DNA from: Neodontobutis hainanensis | Taxonomy: Eukaryota > Chordata > Actinopteri > Gobiiformes > Odontobutidae | Reading direction: 5' to 3' | Length of the DNA: 64,000 bases | Assembly (NCBI GenBank): GCA_024349245.1 | Contig: JALDNG010000022.1 | Coordinates: 452,001 to 516,000, forward strand | In this document: one piece after another, positions 22,256-35,161 of the stretch | Numbering within the stretch: the first letter of the stretch is position 1 | Layout of the letters: the number at the start of each line of letters is the position of its first letter | The notes under the pieces: generated by a model | What the model was told of the DNA's origin: nothing | The model's database searches: none | What the model saw: only the letters and a program-made list of their open reading frames with translations | Translations under genes and position numbers: made by a program

Positions 22256-24380
22256 GTTTAAGACCTCCATCATGAATCCCCTCTGTTTCATACGCTTAAA
22301 CCAAATGCATTACCATCATCCACTCTGCTTCCCAGCATTATCTTCTCCCCATTCACCAACAGCTCCTTTACCCCCAACTTCTGCGTTAGCTGGAGGATTT
22401 ATAGGACTAATTAGAACATTATGGCGATAACATTGTTACGGAGGGGTTCAGTGTCACCATGGCTTGTTCACTTAAAACTATCAAGGGTCAAATCTAGCGT
22501 CTGTATGCATCCCAACCCGGAGGTCAGGACCCCCCTCAGCGGGCAGTGAGATAAATCTGAAGCCACATAAGCTGATTAACAGGATACAAGAGATTTGCGT
22601 TGAAAAGGGAAGGCCACAATCTCCCTTTTATCTAAACTGCTCCCAGCCTAGAACCACCATGACCAACTGGTATTAACCTGACTTCTGTTTACAGGAAATA
22701 AAAAAGAAGCTGAAAGCACTCGTCCCCCGTGGGAATAAAGGTAATACAGATTCAATATTCTCAAAATTAAGAAATATCACTGGAATTGCAAGTCTATTGA
22801 TGCTAACCTGTAGGCCAATGTGAAGTAATCTGCTTTAACCACTCCACTACACTGGTTCATTTTCATTGGCTAATTTTCCACTCTGTGAACTGTAACAGGA
22901 CCATGCCGACACCCCTCCCGCAGGCCAGAATCTTCCGGACCGCCCCGTGTCAGCTTTCAACGGCCTCTTCATTATTCCATTCTCCTCCTTTTGTCCGAGG
23001 TTGGTCTTGTCATCAAATCAACAACAGCCGGCGACGTGTGGGAGAACAAATAATGGAGACAAAATGAACAAATGATTAGTATGCAGCGAAAAGTACAATA
23101 CCATTCTTATTTAGCATTTAGATAACTCTCCGTCCTGAGGAGCAAGCTTCAAAGTTGAACCCAGTTTAGGCGAGGGGGGATTAATTCTCTCTGCCGCATG
23201 CTTCATTGAATCTCTCATTACCAAACTTTGTCTTGTATTGATGTTAGATTTGATTGAAGATTAGAGCATTTAGCGAATCTTGCTTTTCCGCATGTATCAG
23301 GCTCTTTTTTTTTTTTTTTTTCAAGCGCGGCACACTGCACCGCTGGTCAATACCCTCACTTTTATCCAGTGTCTGCTTCATTTAAACTTAATCAACTCCA
23401 TCAATGAACTGGAACAGCCAAACGTCCCCTGGAACAATAGCTTTTGTTGGATAATGCTTTGGTCTTATTCCCAGCCGGGCGGCGATAAACCTAAAATTAC
23501 ACTATGATGAACTATTTCAATCAATATGATAATGGAAATTGGCTTGGGCGACTCTTTGTGGGGCTTAAGGAGGCAGGCTAAAGCCCAGTGACATTAATAC
23601 ATCTCCGTGCTCTCTCCCGGCTGTTGCCACCCCCCCGCCTCACTTTATTGTCCCATCTTTTCAGTGACATTGACTGCACCATATTGCAAAGCGCCTGCTA
23701 GTTTAATGATCTATCTTCACCGGGGAATGCTTGTGCCGGAATGGATGCACAGGCTGACAGTCTCATGCATTGTTTTGGGACTAAATTATCGGCTCTATAC
23801 TTTGTTTCCTGTAGTGGCTCAGCGGGGCGTAGATCAATCATTGATGGCACGTTGCGTAAAGCAGCCACAGCACAACTTTTGCTGCTCATTTGGACGTTTT
23901 GTCCTTGTGCAGGATGCGGCGGCCGTTACAGGCTCCAGTTCATCATATTTATACTGCCACCAAAAGACCAATTCCACGAGCCGATGCAAGGAAAACGCAG
24001 GCTCCCCATCTGTTGCATACTAATAAATATGCCACCTTCTGGGACGATCCAGGAGTGATCATGATGATCAACTGCCAAGTGATATGACTTACCATAAAGC
24101 TGTTTATTTGAAAAGTCTCCCCTCAGCCAATAATTGTCAAATTTATTTCCGCATCTATTGAAATGATTCATAAAAGACGGGGAGTTGTTTTCCCTCACAC
24201 CTCTCACGGTTATTGCATTTCCATTTCTGAAGCTGCAGTTGGCACGCGGCCTGTGACGGATGCCTTTGTGCTGTTTTACACAGAATTGAGCGCACATTAC
24301 TCCAGCTCAACGCCACAGCTGTCATTAAGTAGAGAGTCACTCTCCTCAGGTCTAGGGAGGCATTGTTTACAATCAAAGAA
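22256..24380. promoter_or_regulatory. long candidate conserved non-coding block
   Basis: About 2 kb of non-repetitive, GC-moderate sequence includes CTAATTAG (22407-22414), GCTGATTAAC and many short conserved-looking words. Overlapping open frames of 60-139 codons on both strands (densest at 23600-24400) show no domain or splice logic and look like a consequence of low stop density. A poly(T) run lies at about 23305-23322. Confidence 0.35.
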
Positions 24381-26039
24381 CTGAATTTATTATTATTTGT
24401 GAAACTATAGCAATGTTTCAATAGTTATATACTGTATGTCCAGAACACCAACACTCAAAATATCTCAAGCTCAAACTTGTTTGTTTTAATAAAGTCTGGA
24501 AAATTCCTACTGATGGGAAAAGTTATAAAAACTTACCAAGTAGTTGAAAGTCTAAGGAGTAATAACTGTGGATAGACTGTACATTGGTCTTCGAGTCTTT
24601 GATAATGAAGAGTTTTTCCTTTTTGCGCTTTCTCTGAGTAAGCAGACGTGTATTTGAGACATCTTCAGGAGAGAATGAAGACGCAGCAAGCAGGTGATGC
24701 ATGTGCTGGCGCTGCAAGCAGAGTGCATGAGGCATGGAAGCCTTGTACCCAACACAGCTTGTTTGTGCGTCACTTTTGTTACGTTCACTTACTTGCTTAC
24801 ATATTGCTTACATATTTGGAAAAACTTATTGTTACAGGTGCATCAACCAATGTCTCTGAAAAGGAGGATGTTATTTGTCTGCCTGCTTTGGGTATTTATT
24901 TAAAAATTTTAATTAATTAATTAATTTGATAGCGACAATGCTCATGATAGAACAAAAACTGTAACAAATGCCACAGCTGTAAATGTGCCTGATTATTGCA
25001 GAACTGCTCATTTCCATCAGGGCAGTGTTGTAAATGGTCGAGCTGGTTAAGCAATACCCTGCTCTGCCCATTCCATTTCTGCAGCTCACTAAAACCACCA
25101 AACTATTTCCAGACATGTATGAATGCAACTTCTTGGCACGTGTGAACGCACCGGTCAAGAGAAAGTTCGAAGGCAGTTCTTCAGTGGACATGTGTGAAAA
25201 GGGCTAATGTAAGGACGTGATTGACCAAAGCTTGCATCTCATTTCTTAAAGTTGTTTATAATAAAGACTAGGTTTTCTTAAACAAAATAAAAAGTGCAAA
25301 AGGCATTTAATCACATTGCTTTGTGATACTTTTAGTCATCCAAAATTCCCAAGGCGCCTGTACTCACTAATCCATTAGGGAAAGGTTAACATTTTTATAA
25401 CTGATGCTTCTTGCTAGTTAAAACAGGATGGAGCAGAGATGATGGGACAGCAGCAAAGTGAAATCATTTCATACGTTCGGCTAAATTCTCTAGCTTTTTG
25501 TTGTTTTCAATGCAACTGATAACTATTGTGCATTTATAAAAACTAGGGTTAGACACTATTAAACAAACAGTGATTTGAATTAGAAAAGTATGACATGCAG
25601 CAAATGAGAATTGAACTCAGACAGCCACAGACAGATTGTATGAATGCAGTCTCGTGAGACACTGAGACATCCCAATTACTGTCTATTGTTTCTTGTACAT
25701 CTTTTTTAAATAATGCTATTAACAGGCACTTGATGACCATAAGAAAGCTATGGAACCAAATGTTTGTACGTCAAGTCTAGCTATATTTTTCAGTGTGTTT
25801 CCAAAAATATTAAAATGCAAATCATCAGGCATATCTTTTAGTTTTGGTTTTCTTCACATGTACATCCTGAACAATGCAGTGTCCAATCCAGCCTGTATCT
25901 TAGCTGTGGTCATTGATCAGTAAGGTACATGAAGACCCAATAATCAAAATGGAGTAAACAAAGTAGCTCTCTCCATTTGAGTTTGAATCTTTATACTTGT
26001 CTCAAATGTTAGCTTTCAAGCCTTTAATCAACAATTTAT
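24381..26039. other. mixed non-coding stretch
   Basis: Mostly AT-rich, with slightly richer patches at 24520-24760 and 25020-25200. No gene or repeat family is recognised. Confidence 0.4.
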
Positions 26040-26680
26040 GCCCTTTTTATGCCCTTATCTAATTAGAATTGGTTTGCTGGAGGACGGTTCATGACATGTA
26101 CGGGTCCGGCCTGCCTTCCTGACCTTTCACCTCCAGCAGCAGCCGCTCTTAATTAGCCTGTCCCGCCTCTCTCCCGACTGAAGCTGCCTGAATGTCACTG
26201 TCATCTGCTAACATGAAACAGCACGTGTGTCACTCCACACTTTTGAATATGTTGTTTGCCTTTGTTTCCATGTTTTACTCCCGGTGCTGGAAATGATTTG
26301 AGAGGACAGACATGCAACAGACACCGCACCTTGAACATCAAAGGCGCGCGCCGCAGTATTAGCAAACTCCACACTTCTGCTCCATCTCGGCACACACATT
26401 CGCTAGCATCCTCTCACAGCGCCTGCCAGAGGAGAGCATCCGAGACAGCCCAGAATATAAAAATTTACAGGCCCTTTTCCTGCTTTGTCTGTCTGCTTTG
26501 CTATTCTCTTAGGTGAACGGGGCCTGAGTGATGGAGCCGGAGCTTTTCATCTCGCCCACAAAGTGTAAATAGCTGTCATGTTTGATTGACGGTCTGACGG
26601 GCACATGTGATGGCCTCAAAGACAGGGAGAGATTCGATAAGAACACACTACAAGATGGTTCTGCTGTCTCCACATCAAAG
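26040..26680. promoter_or_regulatory. candidate conserved non-coding element
   Basis: This block contains CTAATTAG (26059-26066) and the 11-mer TTAATTAGCCT (26149-26159), which recurs twice more in the window. A GC-rich patch follows (aaaggcgcgcgccgcag near 26340). Confidence 0.35.
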
Positions 26681-27369
26681 ATTTAATCAGTGAGTAGCTG
26701 AACATAAATCTATAATCCTCTTCATTTCCTCACTCAAGACTTCTCACTTTCAATTTGACCCTTAATTCACTGGAATGAGCAAGTTACAGATGCACATCTC
26801 ATCCATCATGTAGCAACAACACATTTTCAAATTATTTTCTAAACGCAGTGTAAGGTTAAGATGCATCTAAGGTTGACTGGAAACTTGGGCCAACCTGTGA
26901 AAAATGATTGATATACTTATGCTCTGACCTTTGATATAATTGCATTGTCTTACATCACGTGTTTGTGTAGAATTACATCATTATTAATGTTCATTTGTAC
27001 TTTGTACCAACTTAGTAGGTTAGATAAGGTTAAATAATGACATTGACACAGATGTAAAGTACACTATCTTTTCAAATCTGTCTTCTTTCTTCTGTAGCAG
27101 AGTAATGTAGGTGATTCTAAACAGGTGCAGTATATATTATGCATTGAGCGCTGTGATGGGTGTGTGTTTTTTTTGTCATCGGAATTGTAATGTTGACGAA
27201 TTTTACAATGGGCTTTTGCTTTGATATTTTTTACACAAAGACACGCATCACTCTCATCTGCACTCCAATGGGCTGGAACTGGCAAGAAATAAACAATTTA
27301 ACTAAAGAGAATATATGCATCAAATGAAAAACAGATGAAAAAATATGCAATTATGTTCCTGATTGGGTG
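26681..27369. other. AT-rich non-coding stretch
   Basis: I see nothing beyond AT-rich sequence. Confidence 0.45.
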
Positions 27370-28260
27370 AAGTGTTTTTGTGCCAGCACATAGCAGTAGC
27401 AGTAGAACCTGTCCCACATGGGCCACTTCCAGGCCTGGGCGCGGCCCCAGAAAACATCACATGACGACGTGCCATCCTGCTGCCTGTGGGTTTGTCAGAT
27501 CCAGGGCCAGTGCGGCCCCTCGCCCCTCTCCCCCTCTCCACGTCCTACATAATGGAGTCAGTGGCTGGCCGCGAGTAATGACCTCAGGGGGTACTTTGTG
27601 ACAACCGGGGTATAATAATGCCTCCAGCCACGGACAAAGCAGACCCTTGGGGTCAATTTTTAAATACTTTTATGTTTTTCACTGTAGCTACCAGTCATTT
27701 GTTTTTATGGTAGCTTATACACCACATGCATTATATTCTCCTGATACTTCACATTTATTCTAAACAAAGCATATAAAGTGCTGTTTATATTCAGAACACA
27801 CAACTTTGTATAAAAAAGAGCTAGGCCTGGCCCATCGCTTCTTATGAAGCACCCTCCACTTTTCAATAGAATTTATCTGTCAAATATCTGCAGGCCCTGT
27901 GCCTCAGATCAGAATAGTGTTACTGAAGCACGCAGGGGAGGATGGAATCACCTGCAAATGAAAGGCTTCTCCTAATAGGTTAATTGTAACAAAGGCACAG
28001 GGTCTTGCCCCATTGAACAGAAGAGGATAGTGGAACACAGGCCTGTGGAAATGATGTCAAGCAATGTGCTGGCTGCTCTCCCTGCAGGGCCAGAGTTTGT
28101 CTGTCAGCAGTTAAATGCTTACCTCCTACCCCTCCCCGAACACTCAACAATCAATTTACCTCCTCAGGGTCTATGAACCCAAAGATTTGACCTCACAGAC
28201 TTGAGCTTTGTTTCCCCCTCATCGCTCATGCCTCAAAGAGCACTTATTAGAACACTGCAG
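27370..28260. promoter_or_regulatory. candidate conserved non-coding blocks
   Basis: Two GC-moderate blocks (27380-27650 and 27880-28260) are separated by an AT-rich gap. The first has ggcctgggcgcggccccag. Open frames of about 74 codons on both strands there show no domain. Confidence 0.25.
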
Positions 28261-28689
28261 ACACATATTGTTGTGTAAAATACACTCTACCACATTGGCA
28301 GAGTTGGTATTGATGCGGTGCAGGAAAATGGGTGATATATGTTGGCTGTAGTGGTCTTGCTTAAGCTTATATGCCTTTGACCATGAAGAGCTTATGTATG
28401 CTTATGATAACACTCACAAGGAAGTGAGGCTAGATCTAATAGAACAAATCGATATGAAGTCAGCTCATGTGGAACCTCTGCTTTCAGCATTTTCACCAGA
28501 AAAACTGAATCTAATCATGAACATTCACCTCTGATGGGTTATTTATGTTGCTACTGGATGCAAAAACAGCCATTATCAGTATGAATAGAACTGATTTAGA
28601 ATGTAGATGATAATCAGCTCAATAAAATAATGTTTCACACAGCCTGAGGAGGTATGAGTGTCAGTCAAGACTTAAAATCCCCAGATTTC
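28261..28689. other. non-coding spacer
   Basis: No gene, repeat or motif cluster is recognised. Confidence 0.4.
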
Positions 28690-29520
28690 TTTAGGGCCCT
28701 CTCCCACTGGTGCAATAACCAATGGAGACAGCGCACACCCGGCGAGGTGTGAGCTAATTGGGCATAGTGAGAATATAAAAGAGAAAAGCACCTTTTTCTT
28801 ACATGACATTTATTGAAACTTCTGATGGCGCGGCACAAAGCTCACTTCAGTCTGGAGGCAAGCCTTTGTAGTCGAGGCTCTAAAAGATGTTTTAATTTGC
28901 AACGAAGACAAAGAAGTGTGCCACTCAAACACAAATCAGTAGAACAAAGATTTTACACGGGAAGGTTGCCGTGTTTTAATTTGAACTCGCATCTTTTATT
29001 CTAAGTTTAATAAATATCTACTTTTGGAAAAGCGGTATAAAACAGGATCTTTGGAGTATAGTTTTCTGGCTTTAGTGCCTTGTTTTTCACGGCGAAAGGA
29101 GAGGGTTATGTGTAGTTTTGCGCTCTGAGTTTTCATGTGCTGAGGGGAAGACAGAGCTGTTGAGGATGTATACACGTGGGGCAGCATCCGCAGTAATAGA
29201 ACTCAGCTGGAGTAGCTTTCTTGAGGGAACGCCGGCGGAGCGGGAGCGCGGCCAAAAGAGCGAGGAAACATACTTCACTTTATTGATTTTGTCGATCGCC
29301 TTAAATGAGGGGCACTCCAGGCCAAGGGCTCACCTCTGCAGTTTTTTTCTCTGAGCCCAGGCCGCTCACCGGACAACAAGCAGAGAGTTACAGTAGCACC
29401 GCAGACACTGACAGAGAAAGAGAGCAGGCTGTTGGGCTTAAATGTGAGAGAAGGTGAGCTTTCTGAAGCAAAGTTTTAGCTCAGGCTGGGAGTTTTGGGC
29501 GAGTTGTGATTAAGAGGTCA
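28690..29520 (+). promoter_or_regulatory. candidate regulatory or promoter-like block with TATA-like box
   Basis: In order along the plus strand are CCAAT (about 28719), a perfect T-box half-site AGGTGTGA (28745-28752), TAATTG (28755-28760) and TATAAAA (28774-28780). A GC-rich stretch (gccggcggagcgggagcgcg near 29230) follows, with a donor-like AAG|GTGAGC at 29453/29454. This could be a non-coding first exon or simply a conserved enhancer. Confidence 0.3.
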
Positions 29521-30189
29521 AGCTTTAATAGTTAACTTACTGTGAGTGGGTTTACTATAGGCTACAGAATATATCACAAATCTTCTTCCTGAAATATCGA
29601 CATGCACAATTTCCATATCACAAATACTTTCACTGTATTAATAACACCATATATGCCAGGCTTTTAAGCTTTTTGTATCATATTAATCCTAATGCACCTT
29701 ATATCAATAACAAAGAAGTCTCAAAATATTTCTAGTAACTATGTGCCTCTTTATCCAGTTTGTACAATATATTTGACAGTTTTGACCATCTTCAGGATAA
29801 AATATTTACCTTCACACAGGGGAACTTGCTTTTTCATATTCTATAAGCTGATTTCTCTTTTGCCCAGACACATCTGATGAAGCATAGTAAGTAGTTTGTG
29901 TACATGGTGGTATCATGGACATAACCAAACAGGCAGCAGCAGTGACAACATTTGTTTTGTTAAAATATTGTTTAGTTGAAGCTATAGTGGATAATGAAAA
30001 TGTGGATATGACAATGGCATTATGACTACACAATATAAAAAACATATGCAATAAAAATGATAAATGCCGCAATATAACTGCTGCAATATTTGAAAACCCA
30101 TCCACATTTTACAATTTTAATTAAAGTTAAATTTCTGAAGAAATGCAAGGCTTTGGACAAACTCTCACTGTTAAAAATGTGGGAAAACC
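29521..30189. other. AT-rich non-coding stretch
   Basis: The part at 29940-30100 (ggataatgaaaatgtgg, gccgcaatataactgctgc) may be decayed hAT-like debris, but termini are not visible. Confidence 0.3.
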
Positions 30190-30755
30190 TAAACCTGAAC
30201 AAAGAATTAACACCAGGAATAAACCAAGACTTAATTTAGGATTTATTAAGAAGCAAACAAGTACTTAACCAGGAGTAAACCAGGGACTAAACAAGTACGT
30301 AACCAAGACCAAACCAAGGACTAAACAAGTACTTAACCAGGACTAAACCAGGGACTAAACAAGTACTTAACCAGGAGTAAACCAAGGACTAAACAAGTAC
30401 TTAACAAGGACCAATCCAAGGACTAAACAAGTACTTAACCAGGACTAAACCAAAGACTAAACAAGTACTTAACCAGGACTAAACCAAAGACTAAACAAGA
30501 ACCTAACCAGGACTAAACCAAAGACTAAACAAGAACTTAACCAGGACCAATCCAAGGACTAAACAAGTACTTAACCAGGACTAAACCAAAGACTAAACAA
30601 GAACTTAACCAGGACCAATCCAAGGACTAAACAAGTACTTAACCAGGACTAAACCAAAGTTTAAACAAGTACTCACCAGGACTAAACAAGTGCTTAACCA
30701 GGACCAAATCGGGGTTTAAACAAGTACTTAACCAGGACTAAACAAGTACTTAGAC
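30190..30755. repeat. 34-bp minisatellite, about 15 units
   Basis: The repeating unit is about 34 bases, built from gactaaacaagtacttaacc and aggactaaaccaa. Units differ by point changes (agtactt/agaactt, aggactaaacc/aggaccaatcc) and are most regular between 30290 and 30660. Confidence 0.9.
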
Positions 30756-31430
30756 ATAGCATTATTGTCAAGCAAGCAATTTCATTAAAAAAAAAGACTC
30801 TTTTGATTTATTGGACAGCCGTGGTTAACGTGCATAACCATAACATTGTGATAGTCTGAGATTGGATGAGAGACTGGATCCTCAAGTCCACGTAAAGACA
30901 GTCAGTGCTTTCTGAGGAGTCTGGTGTGTCTGTGTAATGAGCCCATTGTTGGGAGAACATGCATCATCCTGAAGGCCAGAAAGAAGACCTCATGAATGCA
31001 CCTCGCCTTCACCTTCCCCTCCACGGATCACGACCTTTGGCATTACACTAGAGATACTGTCTATCGCCACTTATTCATCAATGCTGACTTGGTTATAAAT
31101 GGATTCTTAAGGCAAATATTGATTAAGTCAAGCGTAACATCACTTGGCTTAAAGCAAATGTCCATAAGCAATTACGGCACGCAGTCCTGTTGTATATTCC
31201 ACTTCTGCTTTGGGTGACATCCTCATTTGTTTTCAATTCCCATATGTCCCGTCAGGAGGGACAGCCTTTGTTTGGTACAGTCACTGCCAATACCTATTCA
31301 ATAAGCAGGGACAGAGTCTTCACTGAAAGTGGATTTGTAAGGGGAGAAATTGTCAAAATATGTGAATTCCAAGGGTTGAACTATTTCCACTGCAGTTATA
31401 ATAATAATAAAAATGTATGACCAACGAAAA
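30756..31430. promoter_or_regulatory. candidate conserved non-coding element
   Basis: This non-repetitive block beyond the minisatellite has words such as ttcatcaatgctgac and aagcaattacgg. I assign it by texture only. Confidence 0.3.
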
Positions 31431-32779
31431 ACTTCGTTCCCATTAAATAATTGCAGAGTCAATGACACCATCACAGCAGCTGTCTCTCAAAATGGTCCTT
31501 ATTTGGACAACTTTGAAAATAGAGTAGTTTTGCTCTACTTTTTTGCATCTAAAACGTAAAGTAAATTGTTTGCCTTGATTTGACAGAAGATTGTAGATTG
31601 ACAGGAAAAAGGGTAATCAGTTGGAATGACATTTGGCAAAGGACCCGAGCCAGAATCAATCTCAATTTGACATTTATTACAACTTTGAAAACGTTTTTTG
31701 ATTTCAGTTTTATTTGCTGCCACACTATTTTTAAATAGGTAAAATTATATATATTTTTTATTTTACATAATTTCTTGCTACAAAAACATTTACAGTTTTA
31801 CATGTATTGTATTGGTTTTATTCTCAGTGTGAGCCTCTAAACATGTCTTAAAACGTACAGATCTATACAACTAGCATTTAAACTTCTCCTGGTTTTGGCT
31901 GTTGCTTCCTGTTTCCCAGATCATCCCAAAGTTACCTAGTTTGTTCATGTGCCCCTTTACTTTTAAACTTTAATATCCTAATATCCTTTAAGAACCTACA
32001 TTTTATTTAGTGAATTTTAGCCATACAATTAGACTACGATCACAACCAATTTTTGTGTTGATATTGTATCTTTTTCTCTGGCGAGACGCAGGTTCTTTTA
32101 TGTAAAGTATAAGCCTCAGTGCATTGTCAGCTGTGAGTTTGTGTTCATGCTTTATTCACGTATGACACTGAGCTACAGAGCTGTTCACTTTCCACACTAC
32201 TGCATATTGTGGAGAGCCATTTGCCAAATTGTGCAGTGTTTTTTTTTCTTTTTTCTTCCCAAGTGTTTTCTGCTCGGCGAAGAGTTTGTCAGAAAGTTTG
32301 TGTTTTGAACCAAATATTCCCACAGCCCACTGTTCCGTAAGCGCCTCGTTAACAAGGTTTGAGTCTGGCATAACTGGCCTTGATTATGTTTCACCGGTCC
32401 CAGAGCAAAAAATACAGCAGAATACAACTTTGCAGAAAACTCACATTATCAGACATAGCGCTTTGACTAATGTACAAATACTGCACTCTACAGAGAGAGT
32501 ACTTTTGACTCCAAGTCCATATGTGAAGATGTTTTTACTAAGTTAGGCTAAAGTTGTTCAGATTTCACTTCAAATAGATTGGATATTCTTACCCATTGCA
32601 TCTGAAAAAAGAACGTTTGAGAGGAACCCCAAAGCAGAAGACTAATGATAATGGAGGAGGTGGAGATGTGTGAAAACTGAAGAGGTGCAATGTGCAAAGA
32701 CCGGGTAAACACCTAATAAATATGATCTTCTGGAGAACAATCTCAATATAATTCATCTTAACTAGTCTAAAATAAAAGG
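31431..32779. other. mixed non-coding stretch
   Basis: Mostly AT-rich, with a slightly richer part at 32050-32530. No gene or repeat family is recognised. Confidence 0.4.
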
Positions 32780-33214
32780 GTTTTCACACCTGCACTGTTT
32801 AGTCCAGACTCTCAGACTTTCCCGTTTGGTTAGAACCAAATCTTTGGATTTAAAACACATGAGTGCGAATGTACAAATAAAATGGCCAAAACTGATAAAA
32901 ACACATAAAATAGATACATTACGTTGTATTACGTTTTGGCTGGCTCCATATTTGTTGCTACGCTAGGGCAGATGCTTTCTTTTTTTTGTTTTAAACATGT
33001 CCTTAAATTAGAATGATATAATAATCCAGTCTGATATTGTGTTTCTCCTGTTCAACTGTACAATAAGCCTCCTGTTGTCATGATGACAGTGAAAACAGCG
33101 TCTGCTTTTAAAAACTGTACTGTGAAACCAAAAGTTATGGAACCTAACAAATACTGCCTAAGAATTTGTGAGTTCATAGTGCAGACCTTGTTGCGGTCTT
33201 TCAGGTGTGAAAAC
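32780..33214. mobile_element. MITE-like element with 13-bp perfect terminal inverted repeats
   Basis: gttttcacacctg at 32780-32792 and its exact reverse complement at 33202-33214 bound 435 bases of non-coding DNA. 'Gttttcacacctg' ends are common in fish nonautonomous DNA transposons. No convincing target duplication is seen, so the borders could be slightly off. Confidence 0.5.
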
Positions 33215-33689
33215 AAAGAAAGTGTAATTTTATCCAAGATATAATTTATGTTGTCCTGAAAAAAATTACCATTAGTTTAGCACCTCACATTTTTCAAGAG
33301 TGGTTCAGGGGATTTTGATTGAAGCTTAGGCTTAGGATAACAATACAACATTTTGGATCCCAGGAGGCCACCAACTTCTGTTTCTCATCTATTTTGCACT
33401 TATTCCAGTTGAAATAAAACATTGGTAGGAACCAATCACGTGGAATGTGACTGGCAGGTTGAAACCGAGACTAAAAGTGGAAATTAAACTGGGAGCCAAA
33501 AACCTTACAATCCCTCCAAAAAAGAAATAAAATCCATCCAGATCTGGGATTGTCAGACGGCCCAGCTCTAGTGTGTTAGGTGAAGCTTGGTTATCGACGC
33601 ATTAAATAAACAAAAGAAAAGTAGAATTGACTGGATGGATATTTTTTGAAGCTGCACGCCTGAAACATCGACGAGCCACAAAGCCTTAC
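33215..33689. other. non-coding spacer
   Basis: Nothing recognisable is seen. Confidence 0.4.
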
Positions 33690-34302
33690 ATGAACTATCA
33701 CTGGCACTCAAATTTATAGAGCATCAGACGCATTGCTCCATAATGTCGTGACAACTTTGAATTTTATAGAGGTCAAAGAAACTGCAAAAATGACAATATT
33801 ATAAACCACTGACAACCAATGTGCTTCATGCTTCATGATGTCTTATCAAGACTTGCTTGTATTAAAGGAGCTATTTTTTCCCTCCTTCTCTTGACAGCTT
33901 TACAGAGCTTAATTTGCAGTCTGTTTGAATGTCATCACCATTTATGCTACAATATTTTCCATCTGCTGACAGTGCCACTCCTTCGCCTGTACCTGCTCAA
34001 TTAGAGGGGAACCTGACATTACGTGGTATCAGTGCAGCATCAGAGGACGAGAAATGTGTATCAGGCCAATAACTGCACATTCCAACGGCTTTAGCTCATT
34101 TAGCTCAAAGAAAACTATAGCGTTTTGATGTATTTCAATTTAAAGAATACTCACTGGCTTCTTGTATTCTCCTTCCTGTGGTATTAGGGGAGGTTTCTCG
34201 TAATATAAAGCCTTCTTGGTTAGCCTTGTGCTCCAATTCTGCTCTATATGTCTCATTTTATGCTGCATCCTGATGTTTCATAAAAAGCTGACCATCTTGT
34301 GT
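33690..34302. promoter_or_regulatory. candidate conserved non-coding element
   Basis: The part at 33690-34030 has conserved-looking texture (gcattgctccataatgtcg, ctcaattagagg). The rest is plain spacer. Confidence 0.25.
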
Positions 34303-34311
34303 TAGGTATTG
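34303..34311. repeat. SINE target-site duplication, left copy
   Basis: TAGGTATTG, identical to 34524-34532. Confidence 0.85.
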
Positions 34312-34523
34312 CGGCGGCAGTAGCTCAGTTGGTAGAGCAGTTGTCTTTCAACCAGAAGGTGGGTGGTTCGATTCCCGCTCTCCACACAGTTCATACTGTC
34401 GTTGTGTCCTTGGGCAAGACGCTTAACCCACCTTGCCTCCAGTGGCTGTAACACTGGTAATTACTGTAGAACAATGTAAGTCGCTTTGGATAAAAGCGTC
34501 AGCTAAATGAATAAATGTAAATG
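34312..34523 (+). mobile_element. tRNA-derived SINE
   Basis: The head has a tRNA-like pol III promoter: A box tagctcagttggtagag and B box ggttcgattcc. A body typical of fish SINEs follows (ccttgggcaagacgcttaac), then the widely shared tail gtcgctttggataaaagcg and an A/T-rich end (aaatgaataaatgtaaatg). Perfect 9-bp duplications TAGGTATTG flank it at 34303-34311 and 34524-34532, which fixes both ends. The intact duplication suggests a fairly young insertion. Confidence 0.92.
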
Positions 34524-34532
34524 TAGGTATTG
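34524..34532. repeat. SINE target-site duplication, right copy
   Basis: TAGGTATTG, identical to 34303-34311. Confidence 0.85.
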
Positions 34533-35050
34533 TGTACATAAGACACAAGACACATGCACTCCTCAAAACCGCGACAAATAAAAATTGAAAAGAAAGCACA
34601 CGGCTAAAGTTTGGATGGATGAATCATTTTTGGGTTTAACACCATTTCTGCACCATTTATTTGTGCATTCATCCCAAACAAAGGTGAGGTTCTTTTCACA
34701 TTTACTATTTATTTGCAAAGTTTTTCTTATGATTAGTTTCAGGCAGCAGATTATACTTTTAGTTTTAGTCGCATTGGTGTTGTGAAATAATTACATCACT
34801 CAGACAGAGATGCACAGGACAATATCAGCACTGCTAACACATCCTGCTACGAACAGTCTCCACTAGGGCAAAGTTTGTAGTAGTAAATAAAGCCTTTATC
34901 GATGCCTTTTACTAGAGACATGGATACAGACAGAGATTTATTTTTTATTTTTTATATACCTAACCTGATAATTGCTTTATCAGGTTAGACACCGTTTGTG
35001 TTGCAGTGAGAAATAAATATGTGAAGCTTAGTACATTAGTAAATATATAA

Positions 35051-35052
<2 letters not shown>
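34533..35052. other. AT-rich spacer
   Basis: Nothing recognisable is seen before the TA repeat. Confidence 0.45.
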
Positions 35053-35127
<75 letters not shown>

Positions 35128-35129
35128 CA

Positions 35130-35160
<31 letters not shown>

Positions 35161-35161
35161 T
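35053..35161. repeat. (TA)n microsatellite
   Basis: About 110 bases of alternating TA have a few TACA interruptions near 35122 and 35147. Confidence 0.95.

Noticed and set aside
23600..24420. Dense overlapping open frames on both strands (up to 139 codons)
   Set aside because: Several frames are open at once, with no domain or splice logic. This fits GC-moderate conserved non-coding DNA.
30190..30755. A CRISPR-like array
   Set aside because: The 34-base units are contiguous, without unique spacers, in vertebrate DNA. It is a minisatellite.
34312..34385. A functional tRNA gene
   Set aside because: The tRNA-like head continues into a SINE body and tail with target duplications, and I see no independent tRNA end.
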